A DNA stretch of 64,000 nt, from NCBI RefSeq assembly GCF_049446155.1, contig NZ_JBMSEE010000012.1:1-64000 (forward strand), in the 5' to 3' direction. Of this stretch, positions 49,359 to 57,807 are shown in pieces; the first letter of the stretch is position 1; every line of letters begins with the position of its first letter. This stretch comes from Rivibacter sp049446155. GTDB taxonomy: Bacteria > Pseudomonadota > Gammaproteobacteria > Burkholderiales > Burkholderiaceae_C. The position numbers and the translations under genes are program-made. The notes beneath the pieces were generated by a model. That model did not search any database, was not told where the DNA came from, and worked only from the letters and a program-made list of their open reading frames with translations.

Positions 49359-49649
49359 ATGTCCCACCGTCCCCTCATCACCGCCTCCGCTCTCGCCGCC
49401 GTGCTGTCGCTCGGCGTGGTGACGCAGGCGCATGCCCAAGACAGCGGCAAAGAGAAGTGCTACGGCATCGCCAAGGCCGGCCAGAACGACTGCGCGAGCT
49501 ACAGCGGCACGCACTCGTGCGCCGGCCAGACCAAGGACGACATGTCGCCGGCTGACTGGAAGTACGTCGCCAAGGGCAGCTGCAAGACCATGGGCGGCCT
49601 GTCGGCCGACGAGGCCAAGAAGAAGGTCGAGGCGATGGGCAAGAAGTGA
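49359..49649 (+). CDS. bufA: DUF2282 / bufferin-type RiPP precursor
   Basis: This is a 96-aa exported peptide precursor. A Sec signal (about 1-26, ending AHA|QDSG) is followed by the DUF2282 core with four Cys: Cys34 (EKCYGIAKAG), Cys45 (QNDCASYSG), Cys54 (HSCAGQ) and Cys75 (GSCKTMGG), and a Lys-rich tail. In characterised bufferins of Caulobacter, cysteines of such a core are converted to thiooxazole-type rings by a DUF692 (MNIO) enzyme, and the product binds copper in the periplasm. Here the enzyme and its DUF2063 partner follow at once. The ATG at 49359 has a caggag site. Control by the divergent ECF sigma factor is likely. Confidence 0.88.
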   Translation: MSHRPLITASALAAVLSLGVVTQAHAQDSGKEKCYGIAKAGQNDCASYSGTHSCAGQTKDDMSPADWKYVAKGSCKTMGGLSADEAKKKVEAMGKK

Positions 49650-49675
49650 GGCCGGCGGTGCAGGCCCGTCACGCC

Positions 49676-50563
49676 ATGAACGCCTTGCGCGAACACCTGG
49701 GCATCGGCCTGCGCCAGCCCCATTACCGCGAGATCGCCGAAGCGCCGCCGGCGCTCGGCTTTCTCGAGGTGCACAGCGAGAACTTCTTCGCCGACGGCGG
49801 CGCGGCGCTCGCCGTGCTGCAGGGCATGCGCGAGCGCCACGCGATCAGCCTGCACGGCGTGGGTCTCGCGCTGTGCTCGGCGGCGGGGATCGACGAGTGG
49901 CATCTCGAGCGCCTGGCGCGGCTGGCCGATCGCATCGAGCCGGTGCGCATCTCGGACCACGCCGCGTTTGCGCGCGCGCCGCTGGCCGGCGCCGGCCTGG
50001 TGCATGCGGCCGACCTGCTGCCGGTTGCCTTCACGGACGAGTCGCTGGAGATCTTCTGTGCCAACCTGCAGCGCGTGCAGGAGCGGCTGCGCCGGCCCAT
50101 CCTGGTCGAGAACCTCTCGGCCTATCTGTCCTTCGACGACGACGCCTGGCCCGAGGCGGCGTTCTTTGCCGAGCTGGCGCGGCGCACCGGCTGCGGCGTG
50201 CTGCTCGACGTCAACAACCTCGTCGTGAACGCGATCAATGCGCAGCGCGACGGCTGCGATGCGCGCGAGCCCATCGCAGCCGCGTGCGCGTGGATCGACG
50301 CGCTGCCCGCGCACTGCGTCGGCGAGGTCCATCTCGCCGGCTACCACGACACCGGCACGCTGGTGATCGACGACCACGGCAGCCGCGTGCACGCGCCGGT
50401 GTGGCAGGTGTACCGCCATGCGCTGGCGCACTGCGGCCCGACCGTGCCGACGCTCGTCGAGTGGGACACCGACGTGCCGCCGCTGGCGGTGCTGCTCGAC
50501 GAAGCCGAGCGGGCGCATGCGTTGCGCTGCGAGGCGGCGAGCGCGATGGAGATCGCAGCATGA
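49676..50563 (+). CDS. bufB: DUF692 multinuclear iron oxidase (MNIO), bufferin maturase
   Basis: This is a 295-aa TIM-barrel iron enzyme of the MbnB/DUF692 family that oxidises cysteine in peptide precursors. Metal-ligand motifs are all visible: EVHSENFF, His60 in SLHGVGL, His95 in RISDHAAF, Glu145 in LVENLSAY, Asp179/Asn180 in LDVNNL, His219 in GEVHLAGYHDTG, DDHG (His234) and Glu262 in VEWDTD. It acts on the DUF2282 peptide encoded upstream. I use the ATG at 49676 (MNALREHLG). A GTG at 49646 would overlap the precursor's stop as GTGA and add ten residues, and is a fair alternative. Its stop overlaps the next start by 4 nt. Confidence 0.9.
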   Translation: MNALREHLGIGLRQPHYREIAEAPPALGFLEVHSENFFADGGAALAVLQGMRERHAISLHGVGLALCSAAGIDEWHLERLARLADRIEPVRISDHAAFARAPLAGAGLVHAADLLPVAFTDESLEIFCANLQRVQERLRRPILVENLSAYLSFDDDAWPEAAFFAELARRTGCGVLLDVNNLVVNAINAQRDGCDAREPIAAACAWIDALPAHCVGEVHLAGYHDTGTLVIDDHGSRVHAPVWQVYRHALAHCGPTVPTLVEWDTDVPPLAVLLDEAERAHALRCEAASAMEIAA

Positions 50564-51351
50564 TGGAAGCGCTGCGCCAGCAGGCCTTGATCGCCGAGCT
50601 GTTCGGTGCACCGCCGGATGAGGTGCTGGGCTGCGCGCAGCAAGGCGAACGCCGCCGCCGCGGCCTGGCGGCCTACCGCGCGAATGCGGCGGCCCTCGCC
50701 GAGCGTGCGATCGCCGCGCGCCATCCCTGCCTCGCAGCGCTCGTCGGCGACGAGACGCTGGCCGCGCTGGCGAAGTCGCTCTGGCGTGCCGAGCCGCCGG
50801 TGCGCGGCGACCTGGCCTGCTGGGGCGACGGCCTGGCCGCGTTCATCGACGCGCAGCCGAACCTGGCCGAGTGGCCCTACCTCGGCGACGTGGCGCGGCT
50901 CGAAGCCGCGATCTCGCAGGCCGAGGCCGCGGCCGACGTCGAGACGCAGCCCGCCACGCTCGCGCTACTGGCCGAGCACGCGCCCGATCGCCTGCGGCTG
51001 CGGTTGCAGCCGCATGTCCACGTCCTGGCCTCGCGCTGGCCGATCGCGCGCATCCATGCCGCGCATGCGGTCCATGCCGATGGTGCGGCCTTCGAGGCCG
51101 CGCGCGTGGCGCTCGCGCTGGGCGAGTCGGATGCGGTGGTCGTCGCACGCCGCGGCTGGCGCGCGGTGGTCGAACGCATCGACGCGCCGAACTGGGCCTG
51201 GATGGACGCCTTGCAGCAAGGCGACTCGCTCGACGAGGCGCAAGCCGCCGCGGGCGCCAATTTCGACCTGGCCGCCTGGCTCGCACGCGCCCTCGGCGCG
51301 GGCTGGCTCTGGCAAGCCGAAACCCTGAGCTCACGACGGAGCACGACATGA
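50560..51351 (+). CDS. bufC: DUF2063-type partner protein of the MNIO enzyme
   Basis: This 263-aa protein equals the recognition or binding partner that MNIO enzymes need (DUF2063 family, related in role to MbnC). The N-terminal DUF2063 helical domain is visible as LRQQALIAELFGAP, RRRRGLAAYRANAAALAERAIAARHPCLAALVGDE and AFIDAQPNLAEWPYLGDVARLE. The C-terminal half has beta-rich RLQPHVHVLASRWPIARIHAAH and ends with a helical WLARALGAGWLW. The ATG at 50560 overlaps the MNIO stop (ATGA), and its own stop overlaps the DoxX gene the same way, indicating one tightly coupled operon. Confidence 0.87.
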   Translation: MMEALRQQALIAELFGAPPDEVLGCAQQGERRRRGLAAYRANAAALAERAIAARHPCLAALVGDETLAALAKSLWRAEPPVRGDLACWGDGLAAFIDAQPNLAEWPYLGDVARLEAAISQAEAAADVETQPATLALLAEHAPDRLRLRLQPHVHVLASRWPIARIHAAHAVHADGAAFEAARVALALGESDAVVVARRGWRAVVERIDAPNWAWMDALQQGDSLDEAQAAAGANFDLAAWLARALGAGWLWQAETLSSRRSTT

Positions 51352-51818
51352 ACACGACGACTCAACCGATGGCCGCCATGCTCGACTGGGGCACGCGCCT
51401 GCGCGGCTGGCTCGAGGCCTTGCAGCCGCCGGCCCAGCTTGCCGCGCGGCTCTACGTCGCACAGGCCTTCTTCGCGTCGGGCCTGACCAAGCTGCGCGAC
51501 TGGGACATCACGATTGCACTGTTCCAGGACGAGTACCACGTGCCGCTGCTGCCGCCCGAAGTAGCGGCGCTGATGGGCACCGGCGGCGAGCTCGTGTTGC
51601 CGGTGCTGCTGGTGCTCGGCCTCTTCGGCCGCTTCGCCGCGTTCGGGCTGTCGATCGTCAACGTCGTCGCCGTGCTGAGCCTGGCGGAGATCGCGCCGGC
51701 GGCGCTGCAGCAGCACGTGTTCTGGGGCAGCCTGCTCGCGGCGCTGGTGCTGTGGGGGCCGGGGCGCTGGTCGGCCGATGCGTGGTGGTGGCCCCGCGCC
51801 ATGCACGGCCGGGCTTAG
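51348..51818 (+). CDS. DoxX-family membrane protein
   Basis: This is a 156-aa inner-membrane protein with four hydrophobic segments. The N-terminal PAQLAARLYVAQAFFASGLTKLRDWDITIALF and VPLLPPEVAALMGTGGELVLPVLLVLGLFGRFAA are typical of DoxX proteins. Such genes commonly end bufferin (DUF2282/DUF692/DUF2063) operons. Their role is unproved, with proposals including electron transfer to the oxidase or membrane redox support. The ATG at 51348 overlaps the previous stop as ATGA. It is convergent with tolA, and an 84-nt spacer contains a family B repeat. Confidence 0.87.
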   Translation: MNTTTQPMAAMLDWGTRLRGWLEALQPPAQLAARLYVAQAFFASGLTKLRDWDITIALFQDEYHVPLLPPEVAALMGTGGELVLPVLLVLGLFGRFAAFGLSIVNVVAVLSLAEIAPAALQQHVFWGSLLAALVLWGPGRWSADAWWWPRAMHGRA

Positions 51819-51838
51819 ACGGCGCACTCCGGTCAGCG

Positions 51839-51902
51839 CAGGGCCGCTCCCAAGCGGACCGGGGCCCCCTCGGGGGGCAGCGAACGCAGTGAGCGTGGGG
51901 GC
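51839..51902 (-). repeat. Palindromic extragenic repeat, family B, copy 4 (reverse)
   Basis: Read on the minus strand it begins GCCCCCACGCTCACTGCG directly after the tolA stop codon. It contains GCCCCCCGAGGGGGCCCC and a CTTGGGAGCGGCCC block. The orientation relative to the preceding gene is the same as in the other three copies. Confidence 0.72.
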
Positions 51903-52757
51903 TCAGAAGTCCCTGGGGCGGAAGTCCAGCACCATCGGCGAGGGCACGCGGCCGTCGACATCGCGCGGCAGCACCTCGGTCTTGTCGATCGCACGCAGCA
52001 CCGCGTCGTCCCAGGCCGGCACGCCGCTCGACCTGACCAGGCGCCGGCCGACGATCGTGCCGTCGGGCGCGCAGCGCACCTCGACGCTGGCCAGCGGATT
52101 GCCCGCCACTTCGTCCGTGAAGGTGACGTTGGGCTTCACGCGCGCCTTGATGCGGCCCGCATAGCTGGCCGACGGACCCGAGCTCTGCATCGCCGTGCCG
52201 GTGCTGTTCTCGGCACCGGTCGCGCCGGCTTGGCCCATCACGCGCGCGAGCTGGTCCTGGCGCGCCTTGGCGGCCAGCGCCTCCTGCTTCTTGCGCTGCT
52301 CGGCTTCTTCCTTCTTCTTGCGCTCGGCCTCGTCGCGCTTTTGCTGCTCCTCGGTCTTCTTCTGCGCCTCGAGCTTCTTCTGTTTCTCGTCGGCCTCGCG
52401 CTGCTCGCGCTCCTTCTGCTCGCGCTTTTGCTTCTCGCGCGCGATGTCGGCCTCGGCGCGCTCGGGCGCCGGCGGTGGCTTGACCACCGGCGGCTCGGGC
52501 ACGGGCTTGACGGGCTCCGGCTTGGGCGGTTCCGGCGGCGGCGTGGCCGGCGCCGCGGCGATCTGCGGCACCGCCGACCACAGCTCGGCCTCGACGCCCT
52601 CGGGCTCGCTGCTGCGCCAGCTCACGCCCAGCGCCAGCGCGACGATCAGGCCGGCGTGCGCGACGATTGCGAAGATGCCACCTTTCGACAGCGCATCGGC
52701 CTTGCGCGGACGCAGCTGGTCGGCGTCCCGGTCCACGCGGAGTTGGTCGAGCTTCAT
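51903..52757 (-). CDS. tolA: TolA, energy-transducing link of the Tol-Pal system
   Basis: This 284-aa protein is anchored in the inner membrane by one helix (about 33-52, FAIVAHAGLIVALALGV) and spans the periplasm. A Pro-rich stretch is followed by a long Lys/Glu/Gln-rich alpha-helix (about 105-170). The globular TolA C-domain (about 195-284) includes YAGRIKARVKPNVTF, VEVRCAPDGTIVGRRLVRSSGVPAWDDAVLRAI and a VLDFRPRDF end. It passes proton-motive energy from TolQR to Pal/TolB in cell division and envelope stability. The ATG at 52757 with GAGG just upstream is preferred over the GTG at 52772. tolB and pal do not follow. Confidence 0.93.
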   Translation of the reverse strand: MKLDQLRVDRDADQLRPRKADALSKGGIFAIVAHAGLIVALALGVSWRSSEPEGVEAELWSAVPQIAAAPATPPPEPPKPEPVKPVPEPPVVKPPPAPERAEADIAREKQKREQKEREQREADEKQKKLEAQKKTEEQQKRDEAERKKKEEAEQRKKQEALAAKARQDQLARVMGQAGATGAENSTGTAMQSSGPSASYAGRIKARVKPNVTFTDEVAGNPLASVEVRCAPDGTIVGRRLVRSSGVPAWDDAVLRAIDKTEVLPRDVDGRVPSPMVLDFRPRDF

Positions 52758-52761
52758 GACC

Positions 52762-53193
52762 TCAGTTCGCACTGCCTGCCTTGACCGACAGGCCCACGCG
52801 CTGCACGCCCGCCTTTTGCAGCGTGTCCATCACCTGAACGATGCTCTCGTACTTGACCGCCTTGTCGCCGGCGATCACGACCGGCGTGTTGGCGCTGTTG
52901 CCCTGCACGGCCTTCACGCGCGCGGCCACCTCCTTCAGCGGCACGCGTTGCGCGTCGCTGCCGTCGACCCGCAGCTTGAGCTGGCCGTCGGCGGCAACCT
53001 GGATCTCGATCACGTGATCGGGCTGGCGCCTGGCGGCGCCGACGCTGGGCAGGTCGACCACGCCGGTGGTGATCAGCGGCGCGCTGACCATGAAGATGAT
53101 GAGCAGCACCAGCATCACGTCGATGAACGGGACCATGTTGATCTCGTTCATCGAGCGGCGGCGCGTGCCGTGGCGGGCGGTCAGGGCGGCCAT
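52762..53193 (-). CDS. tolR: TolR, proton-channel subunit of Tol-Pal
   Basis: This 143-aa ExbD/TolR-family protein has one N-terminal TM helix in MNEINMVPFIDVMLVLLIIFMVSAPL, whose Asp (FIDVMLVLL) is the proton-carrying residue. The periplasmic domain is VDLPSVGAARRQPDHVIEI and on to VQVMDTLQKAGVQRVGL. It forms a 5:2-type motor with TolQ. It lies 16 nt after tolQ and 4 nt before tolA, in the standard order. Confidence 0.95.
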   Translation of the reverse strand: MAALTARHGTRRRSMNEINMVPFIDVMLVLLIIFMVSAPLITTGVVDLPSVGAARRQPDHVIEIQVAADGQLKLRVDGSDAQRVPLKEVAARVKAVQGNSANTPVVIAGDKAVKYESIVQVMDTLQKAGVQRVGLSVKAGSAN

Positions 53194-53209
53194 GGGAGCT
53201 CCTTCGCGC

Positions 53210-53899
53210 TCAGTGCCCCGCCGGCTGTCCGGCGTTGCGCTGCAGAATGTTGCTGAACTCCTCGATGAAGGTTTCGAGCTGGATCGCGATGCGGTCGATG
53301 TCGCGCGCGAAGCGGTTGTAGGCCAGCACCGCCGGGATGGCCGCGAACAGGCCGATCGCGGTGGCCACCAGGGCCTCGGCGATGCCCGGCGCCACCGTCG
53401 CCAGCGTCACCTGCTGCAGGTTCGCCAGGCCGGTGAAGGCGTGCATGATCCCCCAGATCGTGCCGAACAGGCCGATGTAGGGCGACACCGAGCCGACCGA
53501 GCCCAGGAACGAAAGCTTGGACTCGACGACGTCGAGCTCGCGCTGGAAGCTCGCGCGCATCGCGCGGCGCGCGCCGTCGAGCAAGGCGGCGCCGTCGGTG
53601 ACGCGGCGCTCGCGCAGCTTGAAGAACTCGCGCATGCCCGAGGCGAAGATGCGGCTCATCGGCCCGTCGCGGTCGGCGCGCTTGACGGCGTCGTCGTACA
53701 GCGCCTGCAGGGTCTGGCCGGACCAGAACTCGCGCTCGAAGCCGTCGTTGAGCGCGCGCACGCGCTTGAGGCCGAACAGCTTGCCGAAGATCACCGTCCA
53801 GCTCGCCAGCGACATCACCAGCAGGATCGCGATGACGATCTGCACCACGAAGCTCGCGTGCAGGATGAGGTTGATGATCGAGAGGTCCTGGGTGTTCAT
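53210..53899 (-). CDS. tolQ: TolQ, motor stator subunit of Tol-Pal
   Basis: This 229-aa ExbB/TolQ/MotA-family protein has three TM helices. The first is LILHASFVVQIVIAILLVMSLASWTVIFGKLF. The last two are in SVSPYIGLFGTIWGIMHAFTGL (conserved GLxGTVxG-like loop) and ATVAPGIAEALVATAIGLFAAIPAVLAYN. It conducts protons with TolR. It lies 24 nt after the YbgC thioesterase gene, the usual head of the tol operon. Confidence 0.95.
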   Translation of the reverse strand: MNTQDLSIINLILHASFVVQIVIAILLVMSLASWTVIFGKLFGLKRVRALNDGFEREFWSGQTLQALYDDAVKRADRDGPMSRIFASGMREFFKLRERRVTDGAALLDGARRAMRASFQRELDVVESKLSFLGSVGSVSPYIGLFGTIWGIMHAFTGLANLQQVTLATVAPGIAEALVATAIGLFAAIPAVLAYNRFARDIDRIAIQLETFIEEFSNILQRNAGQPAGH

Positions 53900-53923
53900 G
53901 TCGCGAGTCAGGTGGGATTCGGA

Positions 53924-54388
<465 letters not shown>

Positions 54389-54455
54389 CGCGCGCCGGCA
54401 GCGGGCGAAAGCATAAGGCCTGCCACGGACGCCGCCGCGGCAGGCCCGCGTGGGG

Positions 54456-54965
54456 TCAAGGCCCGGCGACGACCTTCTTGTAGACCGGTCCCCAGAGCGG
54501 GTGACCGGCCTCGGCCTTGTTGAGCGCGAACTGCGGATCGGCCTCGCGCGCGGCACGGAAGGCCGCCTCGCATTGCTTGAGGCGACGGCTCGTGCAGTAG
54601 ACGAAGGCCAGGGTCTTGTGGGCCGCGGCGCGGTCGGCGGGCGCGGCGAGGCCGAGCTTGAGTGCCTCGGCCAATCGCTGCTCGGCGACGCGGTACTGGG
54701 CGTCGTCGTAGGCGCGCAGGCCGCCGATCAGTGCCCGCTCGGCCGGCCGCGACGAGAGTTCGACGACGCTCACCGGCTCGGGGGTCGGACAAGCCGGCGT
54801 GGCCGCTTGCGGCGCGGGGCAGGCCAGCGGCGCTGGCGCAGGCGCCGCGGCGGCCGGCGCGGCGCCCTGGGGCGGCATCGGCGCGCAGGCGCTCACGAGC
54901 GCCAGCAGGGCAACGGACAGGGCGAGCCGGCCAAGCGGCGAGGGCAGGGTGATGATGGGCATCAT
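54456..54965 (-). CDS. TssQ-like T6SS-associated lipoprotein
   Basis: This is a 169-aa lipoprotein. The signal peptide is followed by lipobox VSAC with the lipid Cys at 27. Then comes an Ala/Pro-rich linker (CAPMPPQGAAPAAAAPAPAP) and a TPR-like helical domain (RPAERALIGGLRAYDDAQYRVAEQRLAEALKLGL; HKTLAFVYCTSRRLKQCEAAFRAAREADPQF), ending AEAGHPLWGPVYKKV. That end resembles small TssQ-family lipoproteins of Burkholderiales type VI secretion loci. The stop/start of the kinase gene overlaps by 4 nt. No other T6SS gene is in the window, so the link to secretion is tentative. Confidence 0.7.
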   Translation of the reverse strand: MMPIITLPSPLGRLALSVALLALVSACAPMPPQGAAPAAAAPAPAPLACPAPQAATPACPTPEPVSVVELSSRPAERALIGGLRAYDDAQYRVAEQRLAEALKLGLAAPADRAAAHKTLAFVYCTSRRLKQCEAAFRAAREADPQFALNKAEAGHPLWGPVYKKVVAGP

Positions 54966-56515
54966 GAACCGAAGCGGTGCTTCACGAGCACGGGTTCGTC
55001 GCCGCCGACTTCGACGACGACGCGATGAGGGGCGAAGCCGCTGTTGCGCAGCATGATCTCGTAGCGACCGGCGGGCAGCTCCAGCCGCGTGAGCGGCGGC
55101 GCGATGCCATGCGGCTTGCCGTTGACCACCACCTCGGCCCAGGGCGCGACGGCGATCTGCACGACGCCGCGCTCGGCCGCGGCCGGCGGCGCCGCGACCG
55201 CGGCGGCCACCGCTGGAGCCGCCGGTTCCGGGGCGGCCTGCGGCGCCGTCCCAGGCGGCGGCTCAGGCGTTGGCACTGGCGCGGCAACGGCCGGGGCGGC
55301 AGGTGTGCGCGCTACCGCCGCGGCGCTTGCCTGGGGCGCGAACGCCTCGTCGTGCGGCGACAGCATCTGCCACGCGCCGACCGCCGCGATCAGCAGGCCC
55401 AGACTCGCCACGCCCGCCAGCACCACGCGCTGCAGGCGGCGCGGCGCCGGATCATCGTCGCCGACGGCCAGCGACTCGGGGTGCTCGCGCAGCCATTCGC
55501 GCAGCTCGCGCGCCAGCGCGCGGGCCGAAGCATGCCGGGACGCCGGGTCGCGCGCGAGCGCCTGGTTGGCGATGGCCGCCAGCGCCGAGGGCACGGACGA
55601 GACCACCTCGTGGGCCGGGCGCGGCGGCGTGGCCAGCACGGCCTGGCCGATCTCCTCGAGCGACTTGCCGGGAAAGGCCTTGCGGCCGGTCAAGAGCTCC
55701 CACAGCACGGCGCCGAGCGCGAACACGTCGGTGCGCGCGTCGGTCTCGGCGCCTTCGATCTGCTCGGGCGCCATGTAGTGCGGCGAGCCGGCCTGGCTGT
55801 CTTGCTGCTGGCGTGCGCCGTCGCGGCGCGCGCGCACGATGCGGGCAATGCCGAAGTCGAGCACCTTGGGCGTCGTGCGCCCGACCATGAAGATGTTGGC
55901 TGGCTTGATGTCGCGGTGGATCACGCGCTTGCTGTGCGCATAGGCCAGCGCATCGGCGACGCGGCGCACGATCAGCGCCGCTTCGCCCGGCGTGGGCCGC
56001 CAGCCTTCGGCGAGGCGCTGGCGCAGGTCCTTGCCGTGCAGCAGCTCCATCGCGATGTAGGCGCCTTCGGGCCGGATGCCGGCGTCGAAGACGGTCACGA
56101 TGTTCGGGTGCGACAGCCGCGCCGCGGCGCGCGCCTCGTTGAGGAACAGCTGGTGCAGCGCGTCGCGCGAGGTCATCGACGACGGCGCCTCGCCGGCCGA
56201 CGGGTCGCGCAGGTTCAGCGTCTTGATCGCGACGCGGCGCGACAGCAGCGGGTCGTCGGCCGCATACACGCTGCCAATGCCGCCTTCGCCGATGCGCCCG
56301 CGCAGCGTGTAGCGGCCCAGGCGCTCGGCGCCCGGCGCGTCGTCGAGCGCGACCGTGTCGCTGACGGTGCTGGCGGCCTGCGTGAGGCCTATCGTGCTGA
56401 GCGCGCTGTCGCTCGGGCCGCGGCGGCGCAGCAGGCGGTTGCGCAGCGCGCTTCGCAAGCGCGACAGCCGATGGACTGCCGACGTGCCGTTCGGCGAGCT
56501 CGTCATTTCGGACAT
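54962..56515 (-). CDS. Hanks-type Ser/Thr protein kinase with C-terminal PEGA domain
   Basis: This is a 517-aa membrane kinase. The cytoplasmic kinase domain (about 68-335) is complete: GEGGIGSVY (Gly loop), Lys98 in VAIKTL, HRDIKPANI with catalytic Asp202, DFG at 220-222, and HYMAPEQ. One TM helix follows (about 362-385). Then come a long Ala/Pro linker and a periplasmic PEGA domain (about 445-515, WAEVVVNGKPHGIAPPLTRL and LPAGRYEIMLRN). It is coupled to the TssQ-like lipoprotein gene by a 4-nt overlap. Kinases of this shape regulate T6SS or cell-envelope tasks, but the target here is unknown. Confidence 0.9.
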   Translation of the reverse strand: MSEMTSSPNGTSAVHRLSRLRSALRNRLLRRRGPSDSALSTIGLTQAASTVSDTVALDDAPGAERLGRYTLRGRIGEGGIGSVYAADDPLLSRRVAIKTLNLRDPSAGEAPSSMTSRDALHQLFLNEARAAARLSHPNIVTVFDAGIRPEGAYIAMELLHGKDLRQRLAEGWRPTPGEAALIVRRVADALAYAHSKRVIHRDIKPANIFMVGRTTPKVLDFGIARIVRARRDGARQQQDSQAGSPHYMAPEQIEGAETDARTDVFALGAVLWELLTGRKAFPGKSLEEIGQAVLATPPRPAHEVVSSVPSALAAIANQALARDPASRHASARALARELREWLREHPESLAVGDDDPAPRRLQRVVLAGVASLGLLIAAVGAWQMLSPHDEAFAPQASAAAVARTPAAPAVAAPVPTPEPPPGTAPQAAPEPAAPAVAAAVAAPPAAAERGVVQIAVAPWAEVVVNGKPHGIAPPLTRLELPAGRYEIMLRNSGFAPHRVVVEVGGDEPVLVKHRFGS

Positions 56516-56610
56516 CCCGCGAGCTTAAGGTCTGGCGGGCGCTGCCTTGCGAGTCACCCTGCTGCGATTGCAGCGGTTCGTAACCGAATACCGGGGTGAT
56601 GCGCGTGCGC

Positions 56611-57807
56611 TCAGCGTGCGCCGAGCGCGCGTCGCATGCGCGCGACGCCGGTCTCGAGTGTCTCGAGGCTGTTGGCGAAGCTCAGGCGAAGGAAGCGGCC
56701 CGTATCGGCATGGCCGAAATCGCGGCCCGGCGTGAGCGCGACATGGGCCGAGTCCATCAGCTCGAACGCGAGTTCCCAGCTGGTCTGGCCGGGCTTGAGG
56801 TGGCGCGAGCAGTCGGCCCAGGCGTAGAACGCACCGTCGGGCATCACCGGCACCGGCAGGCCGAGCTCGGCCAGCGCCGGCACGATGGCGTCGCGCCGCG
56901 CGCGAAACGCCGCGCGGCGGCGCTCGAATTCCGCGATCGACTCGGGCTCGAAGCAGGCCAGCGCGGCATGCTGAGCCGGCGTGGAGGCGCAGATGAAGAG
57001 GTTCTGCGCGAGCTTCTCGACCGGCGCGACCAGTTCGCGCGGCAGCACCAGCCAGCCCAGGCGCCAGCCGGTCATGCAGAAATACTTGGAGAAGCTGTTG
57101 ATCGAGATGACGTCGTCGCCGTGCTCGAGCGCACTGTGGCCGAAGGCCTCGTCGTAGCTCAGGCCGAGGTAGATCTCGTCGACGATCGTGACGCCGCCGC
57201 GCTGCCGCACGGCTTGTGTGATGCGGCGCATCTCGTCGCGCGCGATCGAGGTGCCGGTCGGGTTGGACGGCGAGGCGAGCAGCACGCCGCGCGTTGCGTC
57301 GCGCCAGGCGTTGGTGACCGCATCGGCCGTGGGCTGGAAGCGCTGCCCGGGCCCGCAGTCCAGCAGCACCGGCGTCGCGTCGGCCGCGGCAACGAAGTGA
57401 CGGTTGCACGGATAGCTCGGGTCGGGCATCAGCACCTCGTCGCCGCGCTCGAACAGCGCCAGGCAGGCGAGCTGCAGTGCCGCCGAGGCGCCGGCGGTCA
57501 CGACGATGCGTTCCGGATCGATGTCCAGGCCGAAGCGCTGCGCGTACCAGCCGGAGATGGCCTTGCGCAGCGCCGGCAGGCCGGCCGCCGGCGTGTACTG
57601 CGTGCGGCCGGCCGCGAGGCAGCGCTGCGCCGCTTCGAGCACCGCGGGCGCGGCGGTGAAGTCCGGCTCGCCGATGTTGAGGTAGATCATCGGCTCGCCG
57701 CCAAGCGCCGGATCGCAGGCCGGGCTCGCCGCGATGCGCATCGCGGCCTTGGCACACTCCATCACGTAGAACGGCTCGATGTGCTCGAGCCGCTGCGCGG
57801 TCTTCAT
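56611..57807 (-). CDS. PLP-dependent class I/II aminotransferase
   Basis: This is a 398-aa fold-type I aminotransferase. PLP Lys241 lies in SINSFSKYFCMTGWRLGW. Other cofactor or substrate residues are Asn182 in SPSNPTGT, Asp210 and Tyr213 in VDEIYLGL, and Arg249. The N-terminal YLNIGEPDF is the substrate-phosphate loop. The nearest types are aspartate/alanine aminotransferases, but the exact donor is not predictable. Its ATG overlaps nusB by 4 nt, so it is the last gene of the rib-nusB operon, a placement seen in other Burkholderiales. Confidence 0.9.
   Translation of the reverse strand: MKTAQRLEHIEPFYVMECAKAAMRIAASPACDPALGGEPMIYLNIGEPDFTAAPAVLEAAQRCLAAGRTQYTPAAGLPALRKAISGWYAQRFGLDIDPERIVVTAGASAALQLACLALFERGDEVLMPDPSYPCNRHFVAAADATPVLLDCGPGQRFQPTADAVTNAWRDATRGVLLASPSNPTGTSIARDEMRRITQAVRQRGGVTIVDEIYLGLSYDEAFGHSALEHGDDVISINSFSKYFCMTGWRLGWLVLPRELVAPVEKLAQNLFICASTPAQHAALACFEPESIAEFERRRAAFRARRDAIVPALAELGLPVPVMPDGAFYAWADCSRHLKPGQTSWELAFELMDSAHVALTPGRDFGHADTGRFLRLSFANSLETLETGVARMRRALGAR

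Noticed and set aside
54389..54455. Extra coding sequence or attachment site between ybgC and the TssQ-like gene
   Set aside because: The 67-nt spacer shows no ORF, repeat or tRNA fragment; nothing notable was seen.
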